A DNA stretch of 64,000 nucleotides from Ornithinimicrobium murale (GCF_003352835.1 NZ_QLVD01000023.1:434001-498000), one strand, 5' to 3'. Shown: positions 53,843-63,447, counted from the stretch's first letter. Notes: generated from the sequence alone by a model not told the origin. A program made the numbers and translations.

Positions 53843-55054
53843 ATGCATGCCCGTTTTGCCCGCCGCCTCACTGCCCTGGGGCTGGCATCGACCCTCCTCC
53901 TCGCCGCGTGCGGAGGCTCCGACGAGCAGGCCGTCCTGGAGGACGCCGCTGCCGAGCTCGAGGACGACCTGACCGACTCCACGGCCGAGGAGGAGCCGGC
54001 AGCGGAGCCCGAGGAGGAGGCCACGGAGGAGCCCGCTGAGCAGCTCCGGAGCGGAACGGCCACGACGCTGGGGTCCGTGCCGGACCTGGACTGGACCGAG
54101 GTCGCGGAGTCCGCGGACGCCCTGTTGTTGGCCCCGGGCGTGCGGATGCGCGTCACCCAGGTCGCCGAGCTCGAGGAGATCCCGGCAGACCTCGCGGCCG
54201 AGGTGGCCACTTCCGCGGGCGACGGCCCGGTCCTGCCCGCCGACGGCGAGAAGGTCCTCGTGGCGACCGTCCTGTCCGAGGACTCCGGGTGGGAGATCGG
54301 TGACAACCGTGCCCCCAAGACCGAGGGTCACGTGCGACTCCAGGGCAGCCCGGCCGGCGGCGGCCTCATCGCCCAGCTCGGCTCCGGTGAGCGCTGGCAG
54401 CAGACCTATCTGGTGTCGGTGCCCACCGACGCCGGCCCCGAGGACGCGGTGCTCGAGCTCAAGACCGGGGACGCAACGCAGTCCGTCAGCCTGGTCGACG
54501 GCCTGCGCACCTCCTCCGACGTGGAGCACATCTATCAGGCCGGCTCCGCGGTGACCCTCGAGGGCGACGGTGCCTACAGCCACGTCTTCGACAGCTGGGG
54601 CAGCGGCACGCACGAGATCAACGGCCAGGTCACCGGTGCCGTGATCTCCCCCTATGTCGGCGGGTGGGCCAGGCCGGGCCAGGTCTTCCTCGGCCTGGAT
54701 CTCGACGCGCGGGACGACACCGGCGTCGACGACGACCTCACCGACCTGCAGCTCGAGCTGCCTGACGGCACCACGATCACCCCGGAGAACGACTTCTCCT
54801 CCCTGCGGAACCGCTTCGTCGAGACCGCCTGGTTCCAGGTGCCCGCCGACTCCGAGCAGATCACACTGCACGTGCTGCCCAAGGCCAAGGCCGGCACCAA
54901 GGACATCGACTTCGAGTCCCCGGTCGAGGTGCAGCTCACCATCGAGGGTGTGCCTGCCCGCGGCGCCGACTCCGGCGACCAGGCCTCTGCCACCGAGGCC
55001 CCGGCCTCCACGGACAAGAGCACGACGACCAAGGAGCCCAGCTCCACGGACTGA
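53843..55054 (+). CDS. Lipoprotein of unknown function
   Basis: 403 residues; ATG at 53843 after GGGAGA. A lipoprotein signal peptide is clear: basic start, hydrophobic core LTALGLASTLLLAAC with the lipidated Cys at residue 23, then GGSDEQ. An acidic disordered linker follows (about 25-68), then about 300 residues of beta-rich, very acidic sequence without known catalytic motifs (VRMRVTQVAELEEIPADL, VLVATVLSEDSGWEIGDN), resembling DUF4352-like immunoglobulin folds only in style. The C-terminal 30 residues are Ser/Thr-rich. Outer-surface location is certain by lipobox; the role is unknown. Confidence 0.8.
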   Translation: MHARFARRLTALGLASTLLLAACGGSDEQAVLEDAAAELEDDLTDSTAEEEPAAEPEEEATEEPAEQLRSGTATTLGSVPDLDWTEVAESADALLLAPGVRMRVTQVAELEEIPADLAAEVATSAGDGPVLPADGEKVLVATVLSEDSGWEIGDNRAPKTEGHVRLQGSPAGGGLIAQLGSGERWQQTYLVSVPTDAGPEDAVLELKTGDATQSVSLVDGLRTSSDVEHIYQAGSAVTLEGDGAYSHVFDSWGSGTHEINGQVTGAVISPYVGGWARPGQVFLGLDLDARDDTGVDDDLTDLQLELPDGTTITPENDFSSLRNRFVETAWFQVPADSEQITLHVLPKAKAGTKDIDFESPVEVQLTIEGVPARGADSGDQASATEAPASTDKSTTTKEPSSTD

Positions 55055-55069
55055 AGCCGGGGGTCTTTT

Positions 55070-55103
55070 CCGGCCGGCTTGTCCGGCCGGCTTGTCCGGC
55101 CGG
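55070..55103. terminator. Triple 13-base repeat with CCGGCCGG palindromes
   Basis: CCGGCCGGCTTGT occurs at 55070 and 55083 and partly (CCGGCCGG) at 55096. Any two CCGGCCGG blocks can pair. It lies between the convergent lipoprotein and phosphotransferase genes, likely a shared terminator. Confidence 0.6.
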
Positions 55104-56156
55104 TCAGTCCAGCACTGCACCCAGGCGCGCCAGCAGGGTGTCGGCACGTTCGGCATACACCGGGTCGGCTCCCTGCTGGACCCGCCGCCGGAAGTGCAGG
55201 GCCACGAAGAACACCTCGTTGACCAGCCAGCAGCGACCGCGGGCGGCGAGTGCTGCCGGATCACCCTGGCCACCGGCGGCGACATAGGCGCCGAGGTAGC
55301 GCTCGATCCGCTCCCGGCTGAGCCGGAGGTACCACGGCTCGAGCCACACCTCGCCGCCGATGAAGGCCAGGTCGCGTGCCGGGTCGCCGATGCCGGCCCA
55401 CTCCCAGTCGACATAGCGGGGCGTCCCACCGGAGACCAGGATGTTGGGCACCGCGGCGTCACCGTGGACCAGGGAGAACCGGTCCAGCCGCGCGAACTCC
55501 GGCTCGGTGGCCGCGAACAGGGCGCGCACCCGCGGCCACAGTTGGGCGATGTCAGCCGCCGCGACCAGGTCGGGGTGGTGGTCGGTCCACCACTGCAGGC
55601 TGGCCTCACCGGCACCGAGCATGCTCAACCGTGGCTCCAGACGGTCGGTGGCCGTCACGTCGCCGTGACCGTCGAAGGTCACCTCGTGCAGCCGGGCGAG
55701 CTGGGCCGCGTGGGCGGCCAACAAGTCGTCGGTCCAGCCGGCTGCCGGGCGCGGGTGGCCGGGGACGTGCTCGACCACCATGTATGCCGCACCACCTGTC
55801 GGGCTGCCCAGCTCGGCTCCGATCGGGTCACCCGAGGTGGCCAGGTGGATCGGGCGCGGGCCGAGCCCGTCCGGGGCCGCGACGAGCGCGGCGAACTCCT
55901 CCGACATCGGGCGCGGCAGCGCCGCGATGTCGCGGGGGACGCGCACGACCACGGCACGTGGTCCCTGGCGAGCACGGAGGTCGGCGAGCTCGCGGGAGAT
56001 CACCAGCCATGCGGCATACGACTCCCCCGTTCCGATCAGGGTCGCATCCGGTGACGGTCGCTCCGGGACACCCCGCCCGTCATCGAGCCACTCCGGGTGG
56101 TCCGCGACCAGTGAGGCGACCGACTCGGCCGTGGTCAGGTCGTTGGGGTCACTCAC
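55104..56156 (-). CDS. APH-family phosphotransferase (kinase-like)
   Basis: 350 residues. The catalytic loop is LVHGDAAVPNILV (about 240-252: Asp and Asn) and the metal-binding segment is VDWEWAGIGDPARDLAF (about 259-275). The N-terminal lobe has AVVVRVPRD (about 68) in place of a nucleotide-binding Lys strand. The family includes aminoglycoside and macrolide phosphotransferases, but most members phosphorylate ordinary metabolites, and nothing here indicates drug resistance. The start overlaps the stop of the upstream HhH-GPD gene by 4 bases. Confidence 0.88.
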   Translation of the reverse strand: MSDPNDLTTAESVASLVADHPEWLDDGRGVPERPSPDATLIGTGESYAAWLVISRELADLRARQGPRAVVVRVPRDIAALPRPMSEEFAALVAAPDGLGPRPIHLATSGDPIGAELGSPTGGAAYMVVEHVPGHPRPAAGWTDDLLAAHAAQLARLHEVTFDGHGDVTATDRLEPRLSMLGAGEASLQWWTDHHPDLVAAADIAQLWPRVRALFAATEPEFARLDRFSLVHGDAAVPNILVSGGTPRYVDWEWAGIGDPARDLAFIGGEVWLEPWYLRLSRERIERYLGAYVAAGGQGDPAALAARGRCWLVNEVFFVALHFRRRVQQGADPVYAERADTLLARLGAVLD

Positions 56157-56737
56157 TGCCCGGCAGCAGCCTTGGCGGCCGCCTTCTTCTCCTTCTTATA
56201 GGCACGCACCTGGAGCATGCTCTCGGCGTCGACCACGTCCGCGATCGACATGTGCACGCCCTCCCGCCCGTAGTCTCCGGCCGCCTCGCGCCACCCTGGT
56301 GTGGACAGGCCGCGCTGCTTGCCGAGCAGGGCCAGGAAGATCTTCGCCTTCTGGTCACCGAAGCCGGGCAGGGCCTTGAGCCGCTTCAGGATCTCGCCAC
56401 CCTCGGGGTGACCGATGGCCCAGAGCGATCCGGTGTCGCCGTCGTAGTCGCGCACGATCGCGGTGGCCAGGTCGTGAACCCGTTGGCCCATCGACTTCGG
56501 GAAGCGGTGGACGGCCGGCGGCGTCGCACAGACGGCGATGAACTCGTCGGGGTCCATGGCGGCGATCTGACCCGGGTCACACGCTCCCAGGCGCTCCTCG
56601 AGCTTGCGCGGCCCGGCGAAGGCCACCTCCATCGGGATCTGCTGGTCCAGCAGCATGCCGGTCAGCAGGGCAAAGGGGTTCTCGGCGAGCAGGCGGTCCG
56701 CCTCTGGGTCGCCGACGAGGTGCAGTTCACGGCTCAT
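56153..56737 (-). CDS. HhH-GPD-type base-excision repair protein
   Basis: 194 residues. NPFALLTGMLLDQQIPMEVAF (about 20-40) is the entry helix of the HhH-GPD fold, and LKALPGFGDQKAKIFLALLG (about 119-138) is the helix-hairpin-helix. No C-terminal iron-sulfur cysteines are present. The expected catalytic Lys/Asp after the hairpin is not obvious (STPGWREAAGDYG), so the lesion removed is unknown. A Lys/Ala-rich basic tail (about 178-194) may bind DNA. It overlaps the phosphotransferase gene by 4 bases. Confidence 0.85.
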   Translation of the reverse strand: MSRELHLVGDPEADRLLAENPFALLTGMLLDQQIPMEVAFAGPRKLEERLGACDPGQIAAMDPDEFIAVCATPPAVHRFPKSMGQRVHDLATAIVRDYDGDTGSLWAIGHPEGGEILKRLKALPGFGDQKAKIFLALLGKQRGLSTPGWREAAGDYGREGVHMSIADVVDAESMLQVRAYKKEKKAAAKAAAGQ

Positions 56738-56779
56738 GGGTCCAGGGTACGTCCACCCCGCCCGCCGCAGCCTGAGCAG

Positions 56780-58531
56780 TCACCCACCCCTGCCTGTCGA
56801 CGCCGCCTGAGCAGTCCTCTCCGCGCCGCCCATGCGGCGCCAGCCGAGGGCGAGCGCGATGAGGGCGGCCGCGAACGTGGCCAGCGCCGCCCCGGCGAAG
56901 ACGGTCTGCACCTGGACGACGGCGGCGTCCAGCAGGGCTTCTGAGTCCGTCGGGTCCGGCAGCTGGTTGACCTCCTGCTGGAACCGGCGCAACCCGACCG
57001 CGGTGAGGAGCGCCAGCCCGACGACCATCCCGACCATCCGGGAGACCACCACCAGGGAGCTCACCGTCCCGTGGGTGCTGTGGGTGGAGTCCGCGAGGGC
57101 AGCGTCGTTGACCGGGGCGATGGCCAGTCCGATGCCGAAGCCGGCCACGACCAGCAGGAGGGTGCCCACGCCCGGCTCGTCGAGGGCGCCGCGGGTCCAC
57201 CCGGACATCCCCCAGAGTGCCAGGGCGGTGGCCGCCAGGCCGGGCGCGGCGACGATGCCGGGAGCCAGTCGTCTGAGCAGCAGGCCGCCGATCACGGCAC
57301 CCACCGGCACGGCGACGAGGAACTGGACGAGCACGAAGGCGGCCTCGGTCTCCGAGGTGCCCTCGGTGAGCCGGGCCAGGAGCGGCACGTCGACCACCAC
57401 GGCGACGATGGCGGTGCCGACCAGCAGGCTGACCACGAGAGCCGGGACGACCTTGCCGTGCACGACACCCCGCGCGATCAGCGGCTGGGCTGCGGTGCGC
57501 TGGCGGACCACGAAGGCGACAACGGCCAGCGCCCCGACCGGCAGCAACCACAGCCCCCACGGGCCGAGCACCTCCTGGGCCGGGTCGGCCGAGGAGAAGG
57601 TCAGCACCAGGCTGCCCAACGCGATGGCGATGAACAGGGCGCCGAGCACGTCGGCCTGCAGCAGAACGGGCAGCCATCGGCGCGCAGTCAGCAGCAGGAG
57701 GAGGAGCAGGGCCAGCCCGGCGACCAGGCCGACCGGCGTCAGCACCCGCGAGGTGGACTCCCCGAACGGGACGAACGGCCCGCCGAGCTCGACCGAGGTG
57801 GTCAGCGACTCCGGGGCGATGAGCGCCAAGGACCCGGCCGCCACCGCGACCAGGGCAACAAGCCAGGCCAGGACGGTCACGATCCCGCTCCGGCCAGGCC
57901 TGCCGTCCGCCTGGCCCGCGGTCACCCCCTCGGGCCGGATCAGCCACACGCCGACCAGGAACAGCACCCCGAGGAGCGCGTTGACCCAGAAGATCCCCCG
58001 CCAGTCGCTGACCAGCAGGATCGCGGCGCCCAGCAACGGCCCCAGGACGGAGCCGAACTCCTGGACCGCACCGACGATGCCCAGCGGCAGGCCGCGCCGA
58101 CCCGGCGGCCAGAGGTCGGCCACGATCGCCAGGGTGGCCGGGACCAGCCCGCCACCACCGAGCCCCTGGAAGAACCGGCCGCCGATCATCACCGGGAGCT
58201 CGACGGCGATGCCGGTGACGAGCGAGCCGACGACAAAGATGCCCAGGCAGGCCAGCAGGATGGTGCGGCGGGAGACCAGGTCGGCCAGCCGACCGATCAG
58301 GGGCAGCACGGCGATATAGCCCAGCAGGAAGCCGGAGATGATCGGCGTGCCCTTCTGCAGTGACTCAATGCCCAGGCCCGCGCCGGCCATCATGTCCGTC
58401 AGAGCCAGCACCACGACATACGTGTCGGCGGCGGCGAGCGCGACGGCGACCGAGGCGACGGTCAGCAGCGACCGGGCACCCCGGGGCTGGCCGGTGCCGG
58501 GCTCGGCGGACACCGTCGAGGTGGCCCCCAC
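56780..58531 (-). CDS. MFS transporter, DHA2-like (P55-type), partner of the LprG-like lipoprotein
   Basis: 583 residues with about 14 membrane segments. Motif A is GRLADLVSRR (about 80-89), and LGGGGLVPATLAIVADLWPPGRRG (about 124-147) and VQEFGSVLGPLLGAAILL (about 156) are typical of the drug:H+ antiporter family. The gene starts 1 base after the stop of an LprG-like lipoprotein, the arrangement of Rv1410c-Rv1411c (P55-LprG) in mycobacteria, where the pair exports triacylated lipids and affects drug tolerance. The same division of labour is inferred: lipid extraction by the lipoprotein, transport by the MFS protein. Confidence 0.88.
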   Translation of the reverse strand: MGATSTVSAEPGTGQPRGARSLLTVASVAVALAAADTYVVVLALTDMMAGAGLGIESLQKGTPIISGFLLGYIAVLPLIGRLADLVSRRTILLACLGIFVVGSLVTGIAVELPVMIGGRFFQGLGGGGLVPATLAIVADLWPPGRRGLPLGIVGAVQEFGSVLGPLLGAAILLVSDWRGIFWVNALLGVLFLVGVWLIRPEGVTAGQADGRPGRSGIVTVLAWLVALVAVAAGSLALIAPESLTTSVELGGPFVPFGESTSRVLTPVGLVAGLALLLLLLLTARRWLPVLLQADVLGALFIAIALGSLVLTFSSADPAQEVLGPWGLWLLPVGALAVVAFVVRQRTAAQPLIARGVVHGKVVPALVVSLLVGTAIVAVVVDVPLLARLTEGTSETEAAFVLVQFLVAVPVGAVIGGLLLRRLAPGIVAAPGLAATALALWGMSGWTRGALDEPGVGTLLLVVAGFGIGLAIAPVNDAALADSTHSTHGTVSSLVVVSRMVGMVVGLALLTAVGLRRFQQEVNQLPDPTDSEALLDAAVVQVQTVFAGAALATFAAALIALALGWRRMGGAERTAQAASTGRGG

Positions 58532-58532
58532 G

Positions 58533-59264
58533 TCAGGGAGCGGTGACGGTGACCGGCTCGCCGTACTGGTCGATGGTCACCTGGTAGGTCGCGTCGTCCG
58601 GCGGGTAGAAGGGTCCGGTGATCGTCACGGTGCGGACCTCCCAGTCCTCCTCGATCAGGCCGTACTCGACGTCGAATTCCTGGGTCTCATCGCCCACGAA
58701 GAGCAGGTCGACGACCGCCTGACCAGGCACGGTGCCGGTGATCTGCTGGGTGACGTCGGCGCCGACCCGGGTCTGCTCCCCGAACGCCGCACCCTCGGTC
58801 TGGGTCAGCAGACCGGCCAGGCCGCTGTCCACGTCAAAGAGCCTGGCCGGGTCCGGGACGCCCAGGTCGTCCGGTGTGGTGGAGATGAAGTCGGGGGCGA
58901 AGGGCAGTTTCACATAGAGCGTGTCGTCCACCGCGATCGTGGGGACATCGGCCTGGATCCCGGAGACGTTGGCGGTGATCGTGCCGTCGAAGGCGGGGGG
59001 TTCCATCGTCCCGCTGCCCTCGGCCTTGAGGACGATGGCGCTGTCCGGCAGGTCGACACCCTCCAGGACCAGGTGCACACTGCCGGCCTTCGAGAGCACG
59101 CTGTGGGCCTGCTCGAGCCGGTCGGCGGCCGTGGCCTCGGTCGTGGTCTCCTCGTCGGTGTCCTCGGACTCCTCGTCGCCACTGCACGCGGTCAGGGTCA
59201 GCGCGGTCGCCGCCGCGAGCGCGAGCGACAGGCTCGCTCGCCTCGTGTGCCGGTTGCTCCTCAT
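58533..59264 (-). CDS. lprG: LppX/LprG-family lipoprotein
   Basis: 243 residues. Lipobox ALTLTACSGD puts the lipidated Cys at residue 27. An acidic linker is followed by the LppX_LprAFG fold: LEQAHSVLSKAGSVHLVLEG (about 49-68), GTITANVSGIQADVPTIAVDD (about 94), DTLYVKLPFAPDFIST (about 114) and DPARLFDVDSGLAGLLTQTEG. These half-barrels hold acylated lipids in a hydrophobic cavity. It is first in a two-gene operon with the MFS transporter. The gene symbol is given by family and context. Confidence 0.85.
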   Translation of the reverse strand: MRSNRHTRRASLSLALAAATALTLTACSGDEESEDTDEETTTEATAADRLEQAHSVLSKAGSVHLVLEGVDLPDSAIVLKAEGSGTMEPPAFDGTITANVSGIQADVPTIAVDDTLYVKLPFAPDFISTTPDDLGVPDPARLFDVDSGLAGLLTQTEGAAFGEQTRVGADVTQQITGTVPGQAVVDLLFVGDETQEFDVEYGLIEEDWEVRTVTITGPFYPPDDATYQVTIDQYGEPVTVTAP

Positions 59265-59350
59265 GGTCCCCTCCGTGCCGATCGCAGATGTCCTGTCGTC
59301 AGTATGCCGTCACTCACCGGGTGCGACGGGACCCGTTGGGGTGTGGTTCC

Positions 59351-59390
59351 GGATCGGGGGGACCGTCGGTGCGTCCGGTCCCCCCGATCC
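59351..59390 (-). terminator. clpB terminator
   Basis: GGATCGGGGGGACCG (59351-59365) and CGGTCCCCCCGATCC (59376-59390) are perfect 15-base arms with a 10-base loop, 31 bases after the clpB stop (59422). Outer GGGGTG/CACCCC can extend the stem. Confidence 0.85.
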
Positions 59391-59421
59391 TCACCCCACG
59401 GTCCGCTCGGTCGGACGGGGG

Positions 59422-61992
59422 TCAGGTGAGCGTGATGGTCTGGCCGTCGTCGGCGACACCGACCGTGACCGTGCTGCCGTCGACGATCTCGCCGGCCAGC
59501 AGGGCACGGGCCAGGCGGTCGCCGATCTCGGTCTGCACCAGACGGCGCAGCGGACGGGCACCGTAGGCCGGGTCGTAGCCACGCTCGGCCAGCCAGGCGC
59601 TGGCGGCCTCGGTGACCTCCAGTCCGATCCGGCGATCCGCCAGACGTCGGGCCAGGTGCTCCACCTGCAGCCCGACGATGGTCGCCAGCTCCTCGCGGCT
59701 CAGCGGGTCGAAGATCACGACCTCGTCGAGCCGGTTGAGGAACTCGGGCTTGAACGCGGTGCGGACGGTGGCCATCACCTGCTCGCGCTTGGTCGCCTGG
59801 TCGGAGACCGGGTCCACCAGGAACTGGCTGCCCAGGTTGGAGGTCATCACCAGGATCACGTTGCGGAAGTCGACGGTGCGGCCCTGCCCGTCAGTGAGGC
59901 GACCGTCGTCGAGCACCTGCAGCAGGATGTCGAAGGTCTCGGGGTGGGCCTTCTCGACCTCATCGAGCAGCACAACCGAGTAGGGACGGCGGCGCACCGC
60001 CTCGGTGAGCTGACCGCCCTCCTCGTAGCCGACGTAGCCCGGAGGGGCACCGACGAGGCGAGCGACCGAGTGACGTTCGGAGTACTCACTCATGTCGATG
60101 CGCACCATCGCCCGCTCGTCGTCGAACAGGAAGTCAGCCAGGGCCTTGGCCAGTTCGGTCTTGCCGACGCCGGTGGGCCCCAGGAAGAGGAACGAGCCGG
60201 TCGGACGGTCCGGGTCGGCGATGCCCGCCCGCGAGCGGCGCACCGCGTCGGAGACCGCGCGGACCGCGGCGTGCTGCCCGATCAGGCGCTCGCCGAGGAC
60301 GTCCTCCATGCGGAGCAACTTCTCGGTCTCGCCCTCCAGGAGGCGGCCTGCCGGGATGCCGGTCCACATCGAGATCACGTCGGCGACGTCGTCCGCGCCG
60401 ACCTCGTCCTTGACCATCGGGCTCTCGCCGGTCGCGCCGGCGGTCGACTCGGAGGCCTCGGCCTCCTGCGCCTGCGCGAGCTCCTGCTCGGCTGTGGGGA
60501 TCTCCCCGTAGAGCACGCGGGAGGCGGCCTCGTAGTTGCCCTCGCGCTGCAGGCGGTCGGCCTGGGTGCGCAGGTCGTCCAAGCGCGCCTTGAGCTCACC
60601 GACCCGGTTGAGACCGGACTTCTCCGACTCCCAGCGGGCGGTCAGCGCGGCCAGCTCCTCGCGTTTGTCGGCGAGGTCGGCGCGCAGACGGTCCAGCCGC
60701 TCCCGCGAGGCGTCGTCGGACTCCTTCTCCAGGTGCAGCTCCTCCATGGTCAGCCGGTCGACGGCGCGCTGCAGCTCGTCGATCTCCACGGGGCTGGAGT
60801 CGATCTCCATGCGCAGCCGGCTCGCCGCCTCGTCGACCAGGTCGATCGCCTTGTCCGGCAGCTTGCGGCCGGTGATGTAACGGTCGGACAGCGTCGCAGC
60901 CGCGACCAGTGCGGAGTCGGCGATCGCCACCTTGTGGTGTGCCTCGTAGCGCTCCTTGAGGCCACGCAGGATCGCGATGGAGTCCTCGACGGTGGGCTCT
61001 CCGACGTAGACCTGCTGGAAGCGCCGCTCCAGGGCGGGGTCCTTCTCAATGTGCTCGCGGTACTCATCCAGCGTGGTCGCACCGACCAGTCGCAGCTCAC
61101 CGCGGGCCAGCAGCGGCTTGAGCATGTTGCCGGCGTCCATCGAGCCTTCTGCAGCCCCTGCACCGACCACGGTGTGTAGCTCGTCGATGAAGGTGACGAT
61201 GCGACCGTCGCTGGAGGTGATCTCGTTGAGGACGGCCTTGAGACGCTCCTCGAACTCACCGCGATACTTCGCACCGGCGACCATGGCCCCCAGGTCCAGG
61301 GAGATCAGCCGCTTCTCACGCAGCGACTCCGGCACGTCGCCGGCCACGATGCGCTGGGCGAGGCCCTCGACGACGGCGGTCTTGCCGACGCCGGGGTCAC
61401 CGATCAGCACCGGGTTGTTCTTGGTGCGGCGGGACAGCACCTGCACCACGCGGCGGATCTCGCTGTCGCGGCCGATCACCGGGTCGAGCTGACCCTCCCG
61501 GGCCAGTGCCGTCAGGTCGGAACCGTACTTCTCCAGGGCGTCATAGGTCGCCTCTGGGTCCTGGCTGTCGACCTTTGCGCCACCGCGCAGGGCGGGGATC
61601 CGCGCGCGCAGCGCCTCGGCGTCCAGCCCGAAGCGCGAGTCCGCGGCCAGCGCGACCAGCAGGTGGTCGGTGGAGACGTAGGTGTCCCCCATGGCCTGCA
61701 TCTCCTGCTGGGCCGCCGCCAGGGCAGCCTGCAGCTGACGGGTGGGCTGGGCACTGCCGACGGCGGACCCGCTGGCGCTGGGCAGGCCAGCCAGCACGGT
61801 CTCGGCCGCCTGGGTCGCGCTCGCGGCTGAGGAGCCGACGGCATCCAGCAACGGCCCGGTCGTGGTGTCGCGCTGCTGGGCGAGCGCCCGGAGCAGGTGC
61901 GCGGTCTCCACCTGTGGGTGACCGGCCGCGGCGGCATCGCGCAGTGCGGTCGACAGGGCCTCCTGGGCCTTCGTGGTCAGTTGCAGGTCCAT
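59422..61992 (-). CDS. clpB: ATP-dependent chaperone ClpB
   Basis: 856 residues, full length. An N-terminal Clp repeat domain (about 1-145), first AAA+ module with Walker [10 protein letters not shown] (about 198-206) and Walker [14 protein letters not shown], a long coiled-coil middle domain (about 395-520, here [15 protein letters not shown] onward) and a second AAA+ module with [12 protein letters not shown] (about 604-615) and [11 protein letters not shown] are present. It disaggregates proteins with DnaK after heat or oxidative stress. The start follows GAGGAAGGGG. The promoter combines an HspR HAIR site with a SigH/SigR-type promoter. Confidence 0.97.
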   Translation of the reverse strand: MDLQLTTKAQEALSTALRDAAAAGHPQVETAHLLRALAQQRDTTTGPLLDAVGSSAASATQAAETVLAGLPSASGSAVGSAQPTRQLQAALAAAQQEMQAMGDTYVSTDHLLVALAADSRFGLDAEALRARIPALRGGAKVDSQDPEATYDALEKYGSDLTALAREGQLDPVIGRDSEIRRVVQVLSRRTKNNPVLIGDPGVGKTAVVEGLAQRIVAGDVPESLREKRLISLDLGAMVAGAKYRGEFEERLKAVLNEITSSDGRIVTFIDELHTVVGAGAAEGSMDAGNMLKPLLARGELRLVGATTLDEYREHIEKDPALERRFQQVYVGEPTVEDSIAILRGLKERYEAHHKVAIADSALVAAATLSDRYITGRKLPDKAIDLVDEAASRLRMEIDSSPVEIDELQRAVDRLTMEELHLEKESDDASRERLDRLRADLADKREELAALTARWESEKSGLNRVGELKARLDDLRTQADRLQREGNYEAASRVLYGEIPTAEQELAQAQEAEASESTAGATGESPMVKDEVGADDVADVISMWTGIPAGRLLEGETEKLLRMEDVLGERLIGQHAAVRAVSDAVRRSRAGIADPDRPTGSFLFLGPTGVGKTELAKALADFLFDDERAMVRIDMSEYSERHSVARLVGAPPGYVGYEEGGQLTEAVRRRPYSVVLLDEVEKAHPETFDILLQVLDDGRLTDGQGRTVDFRNVILVMTSNLGSQFLVDPVSDQATKREQVMATVRTAFKPEFLNRLDEVVIFDPLSREELATIVGLQVEHLARRLADRRIGLEVTEAASAWLAERGYDPAYGARPLRRLVQTEIGDRLARALLAGEIVDGSTVTVGVADDGQTITLT

Positions 61993-62034
61993 CGTGTGGG
62001 GTTCCCCTTCCTCGGACTACGGTTCACCGTGGTC

Positions 62035-62067
62035 AACTCAGCCAAAGTTGAGCGTATTCCACTCAAC
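62035..62067 (-). promoter_or_regulatory. HspR (HAIR) operator overlapping a SigH/SigR-type promoter for clpB
   Basis: GTTGAGC (62047-62053), 7 bases, ACTCAAC (62061-62067) fits the HAIR element (TTGAGT-N7-ACTCAA) with one change. On the minus strand GGAAT (62060-62056) lies inside the 7-base spacer and is followed after 18 bases by GTT (62037-62035), the SigH/SigR promoter form. The expected start of transcription is about 35 bases before the clpB ATG. Confidence 0.75.
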
Positions 62068-62330
62068 TCTAGTCACGCCCTGCGGGCCGCTGGCCGCGAC
62101 CCCACGACACGTGAGATATGCCACACTCCGTGCGTTCGGCATACCACATCGACCAGACCAAACTCGCACGCCACGCCCCCTGTGGCTAGTCTGTGCCCTT
62201 GTTGCGCGCCACCTGCCCCAACTTTTTGTCCCGCGTCGCGCGCACGTGCCCCCGACCTCACCCCGCCCCGGGCGTGAGTGCTGGCTGATGACGGTCATGT
62301 GCCGTGGCAGCCCGCGACAAGGAGAAACAG
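62068..62330. other. Divergent upstream region of clpB and rpf
   Basis: 263 bases without a gene. GATATGCCACAC (62116) and TTCGGCATACC (62136) form a partial dyad, and GCCACGCCCCCTGTGGC (62169-62185) is a short hairpin. AAGGAG at 62319 serves the rpf start. I looked for the c-di-AMP (ydaO-type) riboswitch often found before rpf genes and saw no match to its conserved blocks. Confidence 0.45.
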
Positions 62331-63383
62331 ATGGTCCACGTCCGATCCGCGCCTGCCCGGGCGCCGCACACACGTCGCCTCACGGCTCGCCTCGCCGGCG
62401 TCACCACGGTCGCCGTCGTCGCCGCCGGCTTGTCGGCGAGCACCGCTCAGGCGTCCTACACCCCCGAGGTGTGGGACCGCGTCGCCCAGTGTGAGTCCGG
62501 CGGCAACTGGAGCATCAACACCGGCAACGGCTACTACGGCGGCCTGCAGTTCCACCCGCAGACCTGGCGGGGTTTCGGCGGCGGCACCTACGCCGGCTAC
62601 GCCCACCAGGCGAGCAAGGCCGAGCAGATCGCGATCGCCCGTCGCGTCCTGCACACGCAGGGCCCCGGCGCCTGGCCGGTCTGCTCCGTCAGGGCGGGTC
62701 TGACCCGCTCCAACGGTGGCGCCGACCCCAACGCCAAGCCCGGTGACGGCCAGGAGCCCGCCCCCGCGCCCGGCGAGCCGGTCACCCGCTGGGTCGACGC
62801 CAGCAACGCCGCCAACGTCCGCTCCGGCCCCGGCCTGGGCTACAACGTCGTCGGCGCCAAGGCCCGTGGGGCCGAGGTCCGCGGCACCATGACCAGCGGC
62901 TGGCTCAAGATCGGCGACGGCCAGTTCATCAGCGGCTCCATCCTGTCCGACTCCCCCGTGGACGGTGGCCAGCCGGCTCCGGACCCGGGCCCGGTGACCC
63001 GCTACGTCAGCGCGAGCAACGCCGCCAACGTCCGCTCCGGCCCCGGCCTGAACCACAGCGTCGTCGATGCCAGGACCCGCGGCGCGCAGGTCAGTGGCGT
63101 CATGACCTCCAACGGCTGGCTCGAGATCGCCGAGGGTCGGTTCATCAGCAGCGTCGTCCTGTCGACCTCGCCGGTCAGCGGCGGTGAGGAGCCTGGTGAG
63201 GTCACCCGCTATGTCAGCGCCAGCAACGCCGCCAACGTCCGCTCGGGCCCCGGCCTGGGCCACAGCATCGTGGGCGGCAAGGACCGCGGCACGCAGGTCT
63301 CCGGCGCGTTGGAGAACGGCTGGCTGCGCATCGGTGAGGGGCAGTACATCAGCAGCGTCGTGCTGTCGAAGTGGCCGGTCTGA
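62331..63383 (+). CDS. Resuscitation-promoting factor-type transglycosylase with three SH3b repeats
   Basis: 350 residues from the ATG at 62331 after AAGGAG. A signal peptide (TRRLTARLAGVTTVAVVAAG, cut after AQA) is followed by an Rpf domain (about 43-115): VWDRVAQCESGGNWSINTGN, with the catalytic Glu in CESGGNW, GYYGGLQF and a partner Cys in WPVC. Three SH3b units of about 70 residues follow (about 150-350), each with SNAANVRSGPGL and GWL.I..G.(F/Y)I(S)S. It cleaves peptidoglycan glycan strands; the SH3b modules should bind the wall. Family members aid growth resumption from dormancy. A terminator-like hairpin follows. Confidence 0.9.
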   Translation: MVHVRSAPARAPHTRRLTARLAGVTTVAVVAAGLSASTAQASYTPEVWDRVAQCESGGNWSINTGNGYYGGLQFHPQTWRGFGGGTYAGYAHQASKAEQIAIARRVLHTQGPGAWPVCSVRAGLTRSNGGADPNAKPGDGQEPAPAPGEPVTRWVDASNAANVRSGPGLGYNVVGAKARGAEVRGTMTSGWLKIGDGQFISGSILSDSPVDGGQPAPDPGPVTRYVSASNAANVRSGPGLNHSVVDARTRGAQVSGVMTSNGWLEIAEGRFISSVVLSTSPVSGGEEPGEVTRYVSASNAANVRSGPGLGHSIVGGKDRGTQVSGALENGWLRIGEGQYISSVVLSKWPV

Positions 63384-63410
63384 GCCTGACCACCTGATCT
63401 GACCCCGCTC

Positions 63411-63447
63411 TGGCGCGGTCCTGGCTAACCGAGCCGGGACCGCGCCA
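63411..63447. terminator. Shared terminator overlapping the Nudix 3' end
   Basis: Arms 63411-63426 and 63432-63447 (16 bases, one G-T pair) with a 5-base loop. The stop codon and the last codons of the Nudix gene form part of the stem. Confidence 0.75.

Noticed and set aside
55104..56156. Antibiotic (aminoglycoside) phosphotransferase
   Set aside because: Only the general APH fold is supported. There is no resistance-gene context and the catalytic region is not closer to known resistance enzymes than to metabolic kinases.
62068..62330. c-di-AMP (ydaO-type) riboswitch before the rpf gene
   Set aside because: Such riboswitches are common before rpf genes, but none of the conserved sequence blocks could be found in this 263-base region.
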